This document shows positions 27,102-35,544 of a DNA stretch of 64,000 nucleotides, one piece after another. Position numbers and translations under genes: made by a program. Numbering within the stretch: the first letter of the stretch is position 1; the number at the start of each line of letters is the position of its first letter. A model generated the notes under the pieces. That model ran no database searches. It was not told where the DNA came from and worked only from the letters and a program-made list of their open reading frames with translations. Source of the DNA: Pedobacter jeongneungensis (GTDB lineage: Bacteria > Bacteroidota > Bacteroidia > Sphingobacteriales > Sphingobacteriaceae); the NCBI RefSeq assembly GCF_000633455.1, contig NZ_AYMG01000042.1, positions 20,514 to 84,513 on the forward strand, in the 5' to 3' direction.

Positions 27102-27160
27102 AATGATTGAATGAGAGGATACATCATTCACTAATTCATTCATTTTCTCATTCAATCATT
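27102..27160. repeat. 14-bp perfect inverted repeat between surface-repeat gene and sigma gene
   Basis: AATGATTGAATGAG (27102-27115) and CTCATTCAATCATT (27147-27160) are exact inverse copies 31 bp apart, with additional GATTGAGAGAA copies nearby. On the minus strand it follows directly after the stop of the 27164 gene and precedes the sigma promoter. There is no T-run, so it may stabilise the 3' end of that mRNA or act as an operator. Confidence 0.6.
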
Positions 27161-27163
27161 TCT

Positions 27164-28258
27164 TTAAAAACTAATTGCCAAACCGCCTGTATAACCAAAG
27201 AACATGCCGTGCAGGGTGTTATCTTTTCTATCCCAGGTTTTTACATAATGTTTTTGTAAGGTTTTACCCTCTTCAGTATCGGTTGATATGAAATTAAATG
27301 ACGGACCTGCGAATATTTCCAAATGAGGGCCTATCCTTAACGAAGGCATTAACTGGAAGGTGGATTTAAAATAATTGCCACGTTTAAAGTTTTGTAAAGT
27401 GCCCGAGGTAAGCTCAGCATTTAGCCTGAAATGTTCTGATTGGAAAAAATGTGCCCCTAAACCTGCTTCGAAGGCATAAACTTCATCTTTATTTTTAAAG
27501 TTGTAACCGGCACCGATAATGCCATACAATACTTTACCGCCCGAACGGAAAGTGGCCATAGTGGTTAAGTTCTGGTTTGTGGTTAAAGCAATGCTCTTTT
27601 CGCCATTTTTTACGATGTTGATGATTCCAATAGGGTAATCGCTGCTATCTGCCACGTTAATAAAGCCTGAAAGCTGAATGCCCTTAACCTTTTTTGCAAT
27701 ATTGATAAACCCTGCAATTTGCGATCCCTTTACATTTGCAGCTTTGTTCATAAAACCACTGAGCTGTAATGCAGAAACATTTTTACCACTCCAGTTTAAA
27801 AAACCGGATACCTGCGTACCGCTGTTTTCTTTCGCAATATTGGTAAAACCGGCTATTGCAACTCCGTTTCCACTTCCATAAGTATTGATAAAACCCGCAA
27901 GTTGTGCTCCTTGTGCTTTGCCGCCAATATGGTTAGAAAAGCCTGCAAACTGCGCACCCCTTGCATCTTTACGTACAATATTAGATATTCCGGCAAATGA
28001 AAGTCCTTTTTCTGCAGCCGAAACGCCGGCCAGCAGATTAAAAGAAAATACATTGGTATCGAGCAGGGCATGTGTTCCGTTTGTACTTATAGGATATACG
28101 ATACCAATATTTACTTTATCCTTTCTGGCTTCCTGTGCAAAACCATTTAAACCCGTGCCTAAAAATATTGCCAGGCCCAATAAGGTTGCCTGCAACGCTT
28201 TTTTTAAGTTGATATGGGCATTTAAGCCCTCTTTAATGTTTGTTAAAGATGTGTTCAT
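27164..28258 (-). CDS. surface-repeat protein, paralogue without STN domain
   Basis: 364 residues. Signal peptide ends near LNGFAQE. About eight repeats of ~20 residues follow at ~90-220, for example GAQFAGFSNHIGGKAQGAQL, GSQIAGFINIAKKVKGIQLS. The end is barrel-like (GAGYNFKNKDEVYAFEAGLG; final GYTGGLAISF). The whole is like the C-terminal two thirds of the 23753-25489 protein, without STN or carboxypeptidase-like domain. A beta-solenoid surface or periplasmic protein is inferred. It lies upstream of the sigma gene on the same strand and could be a target of that sigma factor. Confidence 0.72.
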   Translation of the reverse strand: MNTSLTNIKEGLNAHINLKKALQATLLGLAIFLGTGLNGFAQEARKDKVNIGIVYPISTNGTHALLDTNVFSFNLLAGVSAAEKGLSFAGISNIVRKDARGAQFAGFSNHIGGKAQGAQLAGFINTYGSGNGVAIAGFTNIAKENSGTQVSGFLNWSGKNVSALQLSGFMNKAANVKGSQIAGFINIAKKVKGIQLSGFINVADSSDYPIGIINIVKNGEKSIALTTNQNLTTMATFRSGGKVLYGIIGAGYNFKNKDEVYAFEAGLGAHFFQSEHFRLNAELTSGTLQNFKRGNYFKSTFQLMPSLRIGPHLEIFAGPSFNFISTDTEEGKTLQKHYVKTWDRKDNTLHGMFFGYTGGLAISF

Positions 28259-28345
28259 TTCTTTCTAATTTTAAACTGAGACAGCGAAGTATGGACTTAC
28301 CCCTACGCAGGAAGAAAAAATATTTTTTAGATGGAAGATGGAATA

Positions 28346-28513
28346 AGTCCGAAAGTCGGAAGACCGAAGTCTGATGATAAGGTGGCATAAGCACAAACAA
28401 TTATTCTGTTACTACACGCCTAGCCCGGTACCCTCTGTACGCTCTGTGGTTAAAAAAACATAGAAAATATAAGTGAAGTTCGAAAGTCGGGAGAACGAAG
28501 TCTGGTGATAAGC
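28346..28513. repeat. further diverged copies of the 131-bp repeat
   Basis: AGTCCGAAAGTCGGAAGACC...GATAAGGTGG...CTCTGTGGTTAAAA at 28346-28456, then a shorter AAGTTCGAAAGTCGGGAGAA piece at 28475-28513. The 391-bp gap 28259-28649 holds nothing else apart from the sigma promoter. Confidence 0.6.
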
Positions 28514-28619
28514 GTAGGTAGAAGCCGTCACTCTTGCTATATTTTCAACTCTATGCCCCCTGCTCCTGTCTACAATTATAAAATTCAAAACCCTCTTATT
28601 TTTAATTGATCTAAATAGC

Positions 28620-28627
28620 TATATTTG
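28620..28627 (+). promoter_or_regulatory. -7 box of the iron-uptake sigma gene
   Basis: TATATTTG (followed by C) fits TAnnTTTG, 23 bp before the TTG start at 28650. Confidence 0.45.
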
Positions 28628-28649
28628 CAACCAATCATCAAATTAGTAT

Positions 28650-29186
28650 TTGGAAGCTACAGGTCATCCTTTCTCGGGCGGGTTAATTAAAATCGACAAA
28701 CAATCGTTCGAAATGGCCTATGAGTTATATTGGGAAAAGGTATTTGCGGTTTGCTATAACAATATCAAAGAGGTTGAGCCTGCGAAAGGCATGGTTCAGG
28801 AGATTTTTAAATCGCTCTGGGAACGCCGGGCCGAACTTGAAATTGAAAAAATTGAACATTACCTCATCAGGTCAGCTAAATTCAAAACCTTCGAATACAT
28901 CCGCAACAAGGTAAACCGGCAAAAACACAATGAGTTTCAGGTAATGGATTGTTCGATATCAAGCAACTGCACCGAAGAACAGGTACTTTTTAATAATTTA
29001 AAAGAAAAAGTAAACCTCCTGGTTGATACTTTGCCCTGCCAGTGCAAAAGGGTTTACAAAATGAGCCGCGAACAGGGAATGAGCAATAAAGAAATTGCCA
29101 ATATGCTATATATTTCAGAACGTGCCGTAGAATACCACATTACCAAAGCCATGAGCAAGCTTAAAGTGGGTTTGGCCAATTATTAA
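28650..29186 (+). CDS. ECF RNA polymerase sigma-70 factor
   Basis: 178 residues from a TTG start. An ATG at 28713 would cut off the start of sigma region 2 (DKQSFEMAYELYWEKVFAVC), so the TTG is kept. Region 2 continues MVQEIFKSLWERRAEL. Region 4 is LPCQCKRVYKMSREQGMSNK then EIANMLYISERAVEYHITKA. It is followed by a FecR-like anti-sigma gene and an iron-uptake gene set, the classical FecI-type layout. It should be released by that anti-sigma factor upon binding of a ferric chelate to a TonB receptor. Confidence 0.88.
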   Translation: MEATGHPFSGGLIKIDKQSFEMAYELYWEKVFAVCYNNIKEVEPAKGMVQEIFKSLWERRAELEIEKIEHYLIRSAKFKTFEYIRNKVNRQKHNEFQVMDCSISSNCTEEQVLFNNLKEKVNLLVDTLPCQCKRVYKMSREQGMSNKEIANMLYISERAVEYHITKAMSKLKVGLANY

Positions 29187-29253
29187 ATTTTTATTGTTAA
29201 CACTTACGGAAAACCGGTGTTTAAGCTACTTCTATTTAAAAGCAATAATTTAT

Positions 29254-29261
29254 TAAGTTTG
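29254..29261 (+). promoter_or_regulatory. candidate promoter box before the FecR-like gene
   Basis: TAAGTTTG fits TAnnTTTG, 38 bp before the ATG at 29299. The anti-sigma gene may therefore be transcribed apart from the sigma gene. Confidence 0.45.
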
Positions 29262-29298
29262 CAGGTAGGGCATTCTTGTTAGCACCAATTTATCCAAA

Positions 29299-29949
29299 AT
29301 GAACATCAGTAACGAACTTTTAGAAAAATACCATTTAAATACCTGTACTGCCGAAGAGCGCAGAATGGTAGAAGAATGGTTATTCAATACTGATGTTGGT
29401 GATCTGGATACCACAATCCTTACCCAGGATAAAAATAGCATTAAGCAAGAAATTTGGCAGGAAATTGAAACAGTTTTACCACAGGCAGTTAAGCCATTAC
29501 CCAAAAGAAGCAATGCTTACCTGATGTGGAAAGGAGCCATTGCTGCTGCTGTACTCATCACTATAGCCGGTACAATTGTTTATTTCGTATTTGCCAGTAA
29601 GCCTGTGGCACAAGCTGATTATTTAGCGCTAAATAATCCTTCTGCACTGCATGTAAAATATATTGATGCCACCGGATATGATGTAGCCCTCGGTCCAAAT
29701 ACCACGGCCAAAATAAATAACATTGATGGCATGATTGATTTGACAGGGAGTATCATGATTTCACCAAAGAAAGATATCAGCCTCGTTTTCGAAGGAACAG
29801 ATAAGAAAGTAACCTTGTTAAAAGGCCAAACCTATATTATCCTTAAAAATAAAACGGGTGTTAAAAGTATCATCGTAATCAGCGAAAGGAATTTAATGGA
29901 TTTGCCCCCGGTAATGCAGAAACAGCTTTCTACCCAGTTTGATATTTAA
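29299..29949 (+). CDS. short FecR-like anti-sigma factor
   Basis: 216 residues, ~100 fewer than usual FecR proteins. The N-terminal MNISNELLEKYHLNTCTAEE and RMVEEWLF match the cytoplasmic anti-sigma part. One membrane helix lies at ~78-98 (GAIAAAVLITIAGTIVYFVF). The periplasmic part is small (YDVALGPNTTAKINN, GSIMISPKKDISLVFEGTDK) and has no STN-like C-terminal domain. Its place right after an ECF sigma gene supports the role. How it would contact an outer-membrane receptor without the C-terminal domain is unclear. Confidence 0.75.
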   Translation: MNISNELLEKYHLNTCTAEERRMVEEWLFNTDVGDLDTTILTQDKNSIKQEIWQEIETVLPQAVKPLPKRSNAYLMWKGAIAAAVLITIAGTIVYFVFASKPVAQADYLALNNPSALHVKYIDATGYDVALGPNTTAKINNIDGMIDLTGSIMISPKKDISLVFEGTDKKVTLLKGQTYIILKNKTGVKSIIVISERNLMDLPPVMQKQLSTQFDI

Positions 29950-29964
29950 CCGCTCCACCCTGCC

Positions 29965-31182
29965 ATGAACTTCAATAGTATCATTAAATTTTCCATCATT
30001 GCAATTTTTGCATTTTGCTTTTTTGGCTGCAAGGAAAGAAAATCTGCAAATCAAAAAGATGCTAAATACAGTTTGTATATCCTGGCCAAAGATGGAAAGG
30101 AATACCTGCTAACCAGCAATACATTGGATAGTGGCGAATTGAAACCGGAAATATCAGGCGTATACTTAGATCCAAAGGATATGGATAGGGATGTTTTTGT
30201 AAAAGACGGCTTCTTTTATCACCTTAACCGCAAAAGCAACCGTTTCTCTAAATTTAAACTGGAAAACGGAAAATTGATCACAGCTGGTTTTGTAGACATT
30301 AAAGATTTTAGCATCGAAAATTTTAACTGGATCGGTAAAGATAGTTTATTGCTAACCGGATTAAATCTTTCGGGTTATAATCATAGCAAATACGGTTTCA
30401 TCAATACCACTAAAATGGAAACCATAACACAGGGTGATATGGAAATTCCCGCACCATCAGGTAAATACACAACACTTTCTATCGGTTTTGTAGAAAAAAA
30501 AGGTAATACACTCCTGGTTGGTTATACCTATCACCTGGCGCAGGGTGTTTCTAATTATTTAACCAGCGATACGTTATATGTTTCGGAGCTCAGTTACCCG
30601 CAAATGAAACTGATCGGCACGCAAAAAGATACCCGCTCTACTTATCCGGGCGGAATCAACACCATTCAATCTTATAATTTTAAAGATGAAAAAGGTGATT
30701 ATTACTTTCAATCGTGCCCGGGCATTGCCTTAGGTAATCACCCTGATCTGCCAACCGGTATATTTAAGATTGAAGCAGGTGAAAAAAAGATCGATCCGAA
30801 ATATTTTTTTAACATTTCTGCCTCAAAAATACAGAACCATGCTTATGGAATGTGGTATTTAGGCGGTAATAAAGCCATCATCCGTTCAGAGAGAAAAGAT
30901 TTGTTTAAAGGCCTGGGCGATCATTACAGTACCGCACATTTTGAATTTTATGTGCTCGATCTGCTATCACAATCGGTTACCAAACTTAATCTCCCCTTAG
31001 ATAAAGGAACAAGAAGAGAATGTGTAATTGTTGAGGGCAATACCGCTTATATTTCTGTTAATTCTACCAGAGAAGGCAATTACATCTGGCTGTATAATAT
31101 TAAAACAGGCGCACTAAAAAAAGGACTTCAGCTTGGTGGAGATACCGATTTCATTATGCGGATAGATAGGTTGAAGGATTAA
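29965..31182 (+). CDS. DUF4374-type surface lipoprotein (XusB-like), copy 1
   Basis: 405 residues. Lipoprotein signal with lipobox FCFFGC (~Cys22). The rest is a seven-bladed-propeller-like protein of alternating strands, for example KYSLYILAKDGKEYLLTSNT and NHAYGMWYLGGNKAIIRSE. The YSLYI/GKEYLLTS start and late 'GNKAIIR.E' blade match DUF4374 proteins. XusB of Bacteroides thetaiotaomicron, a siderophore-capturing surface lipoprotein, is of this type. It follows the FecR-like gene by 15 bp. A second member lies at 34335, ~24% alike by eye. Confidence 0.75.
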   Translation: MNFNSIIKFSIIAIFAFCFFGCKERKSANQKDAKYSLYILAKDGKEYLLTSNTLDSGELKPEISGVYLDPKDMDRDVFVKDGFFYHLNRKSNRFSKFKLENGKLITAGFVDIKDFSIENFNWIGKDSLLLTGLNLSGYNHSKYGFINTTKMETITQGDMEIPAPSGKYTTLSIGFVEKKGNTLLVGYTYHLAQGVSNYLTSDTLYVSELSYPQMKLIGTQKDTRSTYPGGINTIQSYNFKDEKGDYYFQSCPGIALGNHPDLPTGIFKIEAGEKKIDPKYFFNISASKIQNHAYGMWYLGGNKAIIRSERKDLFKGLGDHYSTAHFEFYVLDLLSQSVTKLNLPLDKGTRRECVIVEGNTAYISVNSTREGNYIWLYNIKTGALKKGLQLGGDTDFIMRIDRLKD

Positions 31183-31921
31183 GGCTATTTTTAACCGCAA
31201 ATAGAAGGATGCAAAACTGGGTCTTCGATTAAGCGACCATTCACATAGTCCAGTTGTATTGTCGTCATTCCCGCGCAGGCGGGAATCTTAAAGCGCTTGC
31301 ATTACGATTCCTCGCAACCTATTATTCGCCAAAAAAACCTGTCATTTATATTAATTTTCATAAAACAAATTAAACATCAGCCTGACAATAACTAAATATT
31401 GATCTGCGGTTTCTTCTTGGATCTGCGGGAACCCCTATTCCATTTTATCGCTTACATTTTCCATCACTAAAGATTCTTCACTACGTGATGTCAAAAGGAT
31501 TGAATCAAATCCGTGTAAATCTGTGCCTCCGTGGCAATCTATTTTTAACCAAACAGGTCTTCAACTACGCTCAGACTGACAATAACTAAATATTAATCTG
31601 CGGTTTCTTCTTAGATCTGCGGGAACCCCTATTCCATTTTACCTTTTCCATTTTCCATCACTAAAGATTCTTCACTACGTGATGTCAAAAGGATTGAATC
31701 AAATCCGTGTAAATCTGTGCCTCTGTGGCAATCTATTTTTAACCAAACAGGTTTTCAACTACGCTCAGACTGACAATAACTAAATATTAATCTGCAGTTT
31801 CTTCTTGGATCTGCGGGAACCCCTATTCCATTTTACCTTTTCCATTTTCCATCCCCCTTTTTATTTTATTTTTTTTCATTTCCACCTTCGGGAAAATGAA
31901 AGTTGTGCTACTCCCTTATAA
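31183..31921. repeat. intergenic 194-bp tandem repeat (about 2.4 units)
   Basis: GACAATAACTAAATATT occurs at 31384, 31578 and 31772, exactly 194 bp apart. Each unit holds GATCTGCGGGAACCCCTATT, GATTCTTCACTACGTGATGT and CAAATCCGTGTAAATCTGTG. Before it, at 31262-31290, is a half element with ATTCCCGCGCAGGCGGGAAT. After it, about 31876-31901, a near-perfect stem TTTCATTTCC / GGAAAATGAAA precedes the TonB-receptor gene. Confidence 0.85.
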
Positions 31922-34324
31922 ATGCACAATATTAAAATAATGTATCGATTAAATTTTTTACTCTTTTTACTGGTCCTTTCCACAACAGTTTTCGCACAGC
32001 AAAACACCGAAATAAATGGTTATGTAACAGATAGTACAACAGCCATAAGTGGTGCATCAATTTCTTTAAAGGGTACAAAGGTGGGCGCAACCACAGATGC
32101 AAACGGATTTTTTAAAATATCTGCTATCAAACCTGGACGTTATACCATCGTGGTATCTTTTGTCGGTTATCAAAAAGCCAGTCAGGAAATTACATTAACT
32201 ACCACAAAGCCCCTGACTTTAAAAATTGCACTTAAACCCGATTACAGCAACTTAGAGAATGTAGAAGTAAAAGGCAGAACTGCTGTAACAGAACTTAAAC
32301 AATCAGGATTCACCGTAAACGTGATCGATCTGAAGGCGTTTCAGAATACCAGTGCAGATCTTAACCAAATCCTAAACAAGAGTACAGGTGTTAAAGTAAG
32401 AGAACAGGGCGGCTTAGGATCTGATTTCAATTTTACATTGAATGGCTTATCAGGTCGCCAGATCCGTTTTTTTATAGACGGTATACCGATGGAATCTTTT
32501 GGAAGTTCGATAGGGTTAAACAATATTCCGGTGAATCTTGCTGAACGTATTGAGGTTTATAAAGGCGTAGTTCCGGTAGAGCTCGGAGCCGATGCGCTGG
32601 GAGGTGCCGTAAACATCGTTACCAATCAGTCTGTATCAAAATATCTTGATGCCAGTGTAAGTTATGGCTCATTCAATACCTTAAGGGCTGCCCTTTCGGG
32701 TAAATATAAAGATAAAAAAACAGGCCTGACATTTACGTTTAATGGCTTTCATAATTCATCAGATAATGATTATCTGATGAGAAGTAATCCAAAGTATGAT
32801 GCTGCGATTAAAGTGGTTGAAAACAACGAACTCGTGGAAAAAGATGTTAAGCGGTTCCACAGCGCTTATCGCTCCACTATGGGGCAAGTGGGTATTGGTG
32901 TTGCCAATAAATCATGGGCCGACCAGTTTGAGGTAAACTTCCTTTATTCGGACATGTACAAAGAAATACAAACCGGAGCAAACCAAAATAAGGTTATAGG
33001 AGAGGTAACAAACCGCGAAAGATTTTTTATGCCTTCCATCAGATACAAAAAAAGCAATTTTTTAACAAACGGTTTAACCGCAACTTTTTTTGCTTCAACC
33101 TCAATCAATAGATCTACTGTACCTGATACGGCAAATTATGTATACTCATGGAGTGGAAGAGGAAGAGCCGAACCCATTTCCGGAGAACTTTATGGTGTAA
33201 AAAGCATTTACCACTATCGAAATACCGCTGGTTTGGCCAGGGCAAATTTTAGCTATGAAATCAATGCCAATAACAGCTTAAATCTGAATTATAACTACAG
33301 CCACTTCGCCAGGCAGGCAACTGAAGATTTAGGAATAGTAAAAACAAATACTTTTGATGAACCGAACACCATAGCCAAACAAGTTGTGGGACTTGCTTAT
33401 CAAAATAATGCCATCAATAAACAGTTAACTACGTCCGTATTTGGTAAGTTTTATGCCATGAATGCGCTGGTCCGCAATGCAGTTTTTTCGCAAAACCAAA
33501 CTTATATTAAAACCGATTCAGAAATTTCCAATAACTATTTCGGATATGGTATCGCGAGCAGATACCGAATGAGCAACAATGCAGGTGTAAAGTTATCTTA
33601 CGAACATGCTTATCGCTTGCAGGAAGGGGATGAATTATTCGGAAATGGAATAGATGTCACATCCAATATCAATCTTAAGCCCGAAAGCAGTGATAATATC
33701 AATTTTGGAGCATATTATAACTTCCAGATTAATGAAAAACATCATGTAGGTATTGAAGGCTCTTATTTCTATCGAAACGCAAAAGATTTTATTTACTTTA
33801 TTCCGAGTGGTGGCATTTATTCCGTTTACGATAACCTCGCAGGAGCAAAAATTAATGGCGTAGAGCTTGAGGTGAGGTATCGTTATTCAACATTATTGAA
33901 CTTTAGTGTAAACGGCACTTATCAAAAGGCCATAAGCCAACAGTTTTACGAACCAAATACTACCGTGCCGGATATGACTTATGGCGACAGGGTACCAAAC
34001 CAGCCCTGGTTATATGCTAACGCAAATCTCGAAATCGGCCAAAATGATATTTGGGCACCTGGAACACGTTTACAGCTTAGTCTTTCGAGCCAATTTGTAA
34101 ACTGGTTTTACCTAAACTGGGAAAGCCGGGGTAGTATTGAATCCAAAAATCAGATTCCAACCCAGTTTTCTCACAATGTGGCACTTGCCTACAGTATGGC
34201 AAATGGCCGGTATAACATCTCTGCGGAGGTAAATAACTTTACTAATGAGCTGCTATATGACAATTTCAGGTTACAAAAACCCGGACGTTCAGCTTTTATC
34301 AAACTTCGATACTTCATTAAATAA
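31922..34324 (+). CDS. TonB-dependent receptor (XusA-like)
   Basis: 800 residues. Signal peptide ends near VFAQQ. CarboxypepD-reg-like domain at ~28-105 (INGYVTDSTTAISGASISLK, GRYTIVVSFVGYQKA). Plug at ~115-240 (LNQILNKSTGVKVREQGGLG; RQIRFFIDGIPMESFG; IEVYKGVVPVELGADALGGA). A 22-strand-type barrel ends in AFIKLRYFIK. It would take up a ferric siderophore with energy from TonB. It is the first gene of a tight set: DUF4374 lipoprotein 10 bp downstream, PepSY-TM protein, then a second barrel. No STN domain is present, so it is not itself a classical FecA-type sensor. Confidence 0.9.
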   Translation: MHNIKIMYRLNFLLFLLVLSTTVFAQQNTEINGYVTDSTTAISGASISLKGTKVGATTDANGFFKISAIKPGRYTIVVSFVGYQKASQEITLTTTKPLTLKIALKPDYSNLENVEVKGRTAVTELKQSGFTVNVIDLKAFQNTSADLNQILNKSTGVKVREQGGLGSDFNFTLNGLSGRQIRFFIDGIPMESFGSSIGLNNIPVNLAERIEVYKGVVPVELGADALGGAVNIVTNQSVSKYLDASVSYGSFNTLRAALSGKYKDKKTGLTFTFNGFHNSSDNDYLMRSNPKYDAAIKVVENNELVEKDVKRFHSAYRSTMGQVGIGVANKSWADQFEVNFLYSDMYKEIQTGANQNKVIGEVTNRERFFMPSIRYKKSNFLTNGLTATFFASTSINRSTVPDTANYVYSWSGRGRAEPISGELYGVKSIYHYRNTAGLARANFSYEINANNSLNLNYNYSHFARQATEDLGIVKTNTFDEPNTIAKQVVGLAYQNNAINKQLTTSVFGKFYAMNALVRNAVFSQNQTYIKTDSEISNNYFGYGIASRYRMSNNAGVKLSYEHAYRLQEGDELFGNGIDVTSNINLKPESSDNINFGAYYNFQINEKHHVGIEGSYFYRNAKDFIYFIPSGGIYSVYDNLAGAKINGVELEVRYRYSTLLNFSVNGTYQKAISQQFYEPNTTVPDMTYGDRVPNQPWLYANANLEIGQNDIWAPGTRLQLSLSSQFVNWFYLNWESRGSIESKNQIPTQFSHNVALAYSMANGRYNISAEVNNFTNELLYDNFRLQKPGRSAFIKLRYFIK

Positions 34325-34334
34325 ATCTTCAATC

Positions 34335-35534
34335 ATGCTTACAACACGTAAAAAACAATCTTTATTATCTTTTGTCGCGATCGCGATAATTGCTTTTTCA
34401 TCATGCAAGAAAAGTTCGTCGCCAACAGAGGAACCTATCGAAAAAAATTACGGACTAGTGGTGCGTGCGGGAACACCGGCAGCAACCTATATCTTAAATA
34501 CCACACAACTTGGTTCAGGAACATTAACTACTGCAGGTAACGGTGCTGAAACGACTACCAGTATCATTACTCAACGCGGCGAATATTTTTATGGAACAAA
34601 TGATGCCGGAAACCTGATTAAATTTACTTCAAGTAACAAGGTTAATACGATCATAAAAGAAATCCCATTTACGCAGATCAGCTGGGCCTATTATTCAAGT
34701 TTTTATGCATGGAAAGATGATAAAACCTTAGTGTTATTTAGCATGAAAGAAGCATTGCAGTTCGAATATGCTACACTAAATGTAGAAACAATGACCATCA
34801 CGGCTTCAGGGAACATTAATATTCCAAAACCAATTACCGGATATTATTATTGGGGAAATTCTGCAGTGTTTCAGGGCAATAAACTTTACATCAGTTATAA
34901 CCTTACCAATGAGAATACCAATCTTCCGTTAAACGAAGTTTACCTGGCCTCAATGGATTTTCCAAATGTAAGTGCAGTTACCATTACCAAGGATACCCGT
35001 TTTAATCAACCGGCACATTATACCCTAAATTCGCCGGGAACATTTATCGATGGTAACTATGCTTATTTTATAAATGCGCCTACAATCTGGATTGCAGGAG
35101 AAACAGGTGGTTCATTTTCAATTTATCGTGTAGCAAATGGCGCAACAGTAATTGATCCAAATTATCAATACGAACTCACAGATAGGACAAAAGAAGAGGC
35201 AACCGATTTATTTTATGTCGGAAACGGAAAAGCAATTGTTAAGATTTTTGATAAATCACAAATTTCTACCTGGCAAGACTATAGTGGAAAATACATTGCT
35301 GACTACTATTTAATCGATGTAGTGAATAAAACAAAAACAAAACTTAATATTCCTAAAAGTACTCCAAATGCTTATTCAGCAAACGTATTAATAGATGGTG
35401 ATGTAGCTTATATTGGTGTATTAACTACCGAAGGTTATTACGTTTACACTTATAACTTAAGCTCAGGAGTTGTTGCCAAAGGCACTAAACTAGACGGTGT
35501 AAGTGGATTAAGCAAGTTGGTTAAATTTAAATAG
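34335..35534 (+). CDS. DUF4374-type surface lipoprotein (XusB-like), copy 2
   Basis: 399 residues from the ATG at 34335. A longer frame from 34245 overlaps the receptor gene by 80 bp and would bury the lipoprotein signal. Lipobox IIAFSSC (~Cys21), then a flexible Lys/Ser/Glu linker typical of surface-exported lipoproteins, and a propeller body (YGLVVRAGTPAATYILNTTQ, GDVAYIGVLTTEGYYVYTYN). It matches the DUF4374 family as XusB does. It lies between the receptor and the PepSY protein, the same order as xusA-xusB-xusC. It should hand the siderophore to the receptor. Confidence 0.82.
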   Translation: MLTTRKKQSLLSFVAIAIIAFSSCKKSSSPTEEPIEKNYGLVVRAGTPAATYILNTTQLGSGTLTTAGNGAETTTSIITQRGEYFYGTNDAGNLIKFTSSNKVNTIIKEIPFTQISWAYYSSFYAWKDDKTLVLFSMKEALQFEYATLNVETMTITASGNINIPKPITGYYYWGNSAVFQGNKLYISYNLTNENTNLPLNEVYLASMDFPNVSAVTITKDTRFNQPAHYTLNSPGTFIDGNYAYFINAPTIWIAGETGGSFSIYRVANGATVIDPNYQYELTDRTKEEATDLFYVGNGKAIVKIFDKSQISTWQDYSGKYIADYYLIDVVNKTKTKLNIPKSTPNAYSANVLIDGDVAYIGVLTTEGYYVYTYNLSSGVVAKGTKLDGVSGLSKLVKFK

Positions 35535-35544
35535 TCAGTTTATC

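Noticed and set aside
34245..34334. N-terminal extension of the second DUF4374 protein
   Set aside because: It overlaps the receptor gene and masks the lipoprotein signal starting at 34335.
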